From Nitrospiraceae bacterium UBA6905 (GTDB lineage: Bacteria; Nitrospirota; Thermodesulfovibrionia; Thermodesulfovibrionales; UBA6898): DNA of 6,673 nucleotides. The stretch spans positions 1 to 6,673 of the forward strand of contig DKBH01000112.1 of assembly GCA_002451165.1 (NCBI GenBank), in the 5' to 3' direction. Positions 6,521 to 6,673 of the stretch are shown piece after piece; positions within the stretch are counted from its first letter, which is position 1, and each line of letters starts with the position of its first letter. The position numbers and the translations under genes were made by a program. A model generated the notes under the pieces. That model did no database searches, was not told the DNA's origin, and worked only from the letters and a program-made list of their open reading frames with translations.

Positions 6521-6588
6521 TCTTTTCCTATAAAAGACCCGCCGCTTTCTGTCCCCTCCTCACGGGGGGTTTGGCTTTATCGGGAACC
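6501..6588 (-). promoter_or_regulatory. GEMM-I (cyclic-di-GMP-I class) riboswitch aptamer, variant core
   Basis: The minus strand reads GATAAAGCCAAACC, then a C-rich/G-rich stem capped by the GNRA loop GTGA (6560-6563), then GGGACAGAAAGCGGCGGG. Next comes a perfect 7-bp hairpin (GTCTTTT 6532-6538 with AAAAGAC 6520-6526, loop ATAGG), then GGCCGAGCTGCCGAAGG. This matches the order of GEMM-I landmarks: a GGCAAACC-like block, a tetraloop stem, GGGAC..AAAGC, a P3 stem and GCCGGGTTGCCGA. A TTCC/GGAA pairing (about 6585-6588 with 6501-6504) can close P1. Two departures from the usual core are seen: GGCAAACC is GCCAAACC, and GACGCAAAG is GACAGAAAG. Known members bind cyclic-di-GMP or, in some Geobacter variants, 3',3'-cGAMP. 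The ligand here is uncertain. The overlap with the terminator predicts an ON switch. Confidence 0.85.
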
Positions 6589-6607
6589 CTCTTCTTATCT
6601 TAATTCA

Positions 6608-6636
6608 CTTATATCACGTTAAGGCGCAACTGTCAA
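6608..6636 (-). promoter_or_regulatory. Sigma70-type promoter driving the riboswitch leader
   Basis: The minus strand shows a consensus -35 TTGACA (6631-6636), a spacer of exactly 17 nt, and -10 TATAAG (6608-6613). The -10 is preceded by TGA, so it is also an extended -10. Transcription should begin near 6601, about 12 nt before the aptamer's P1. Position and orientation fit the riboswitch immediately downstream. Confidence 0.85.
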
Positions 6637-6673
6637 GTTCCAGCTTTAGGCTCTCTCCAGATAGGCATAGACA

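Overview
The window carries a minus-strand locus from a Gram-negative environmental bacterium. Moderate GC, very long exported beta-helix proteins, a PAS/GAF sensor and a GEMM-type riboswitch together suggest Desulfuromonadota (Geobacter-like), Nitrospirota or a relative. That placement is inferred from gene style only, because no marker gene is present.

Layout, in the direction of transcription (right to left). A strong sigma70-type promoter (TTGACA, 17 nt, TATAAG; 6608-6636) fires into a leader that folds as a GEMM-I (cyclic-di-GMP-I class) riboswitch aptamer (about 6501-6588). The 3' part of the aptamer is also the 5' arm of an intrinsic terminator (6470-6520). This is the classic mutually exclusive arrangement, in which ligand binding would favour read-through. 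About 55 nt past the terminator begins a 147-codon ORF with a signal-peptide-like N-terminus and no recognised family (5972-6415). It is followed by two tandem paralogous genes (3555-5849 and 1159-3450). Each encodes a secreted protein of about 764 residues with a signal peptide, a CSLREA-type N-terminal domain, a right-handed parallel beta-helix, a choice-of-anchor-Q-like segment and two C-terminal Ig-like 'PNGGE' modules. A candidate extended -10 promoter (5904-5912) lies just before the first paralog. A hairpin terminator (1098-1147) follows the second.

Beyond the terminator a separate gene starts at 1044 and runs off the left edge. It is a cytoplasmic PAS-GAF-GAF sensor protein whose output domain lies outside the window. 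Its only recognisable promoter element, a perfect extended -10, sits so close to the ATG that the transcript may be leaderless.

Working model (inference): a second-messenger-sensing leader RNA controls synthesis of a tandem pair of large extracellular beta-helix proteins, probably for attachment, matrix or surface functions. The riboswitch departs from the usual GEMM-I core at two positions near the ligand site, so its ligand should not be assumed.
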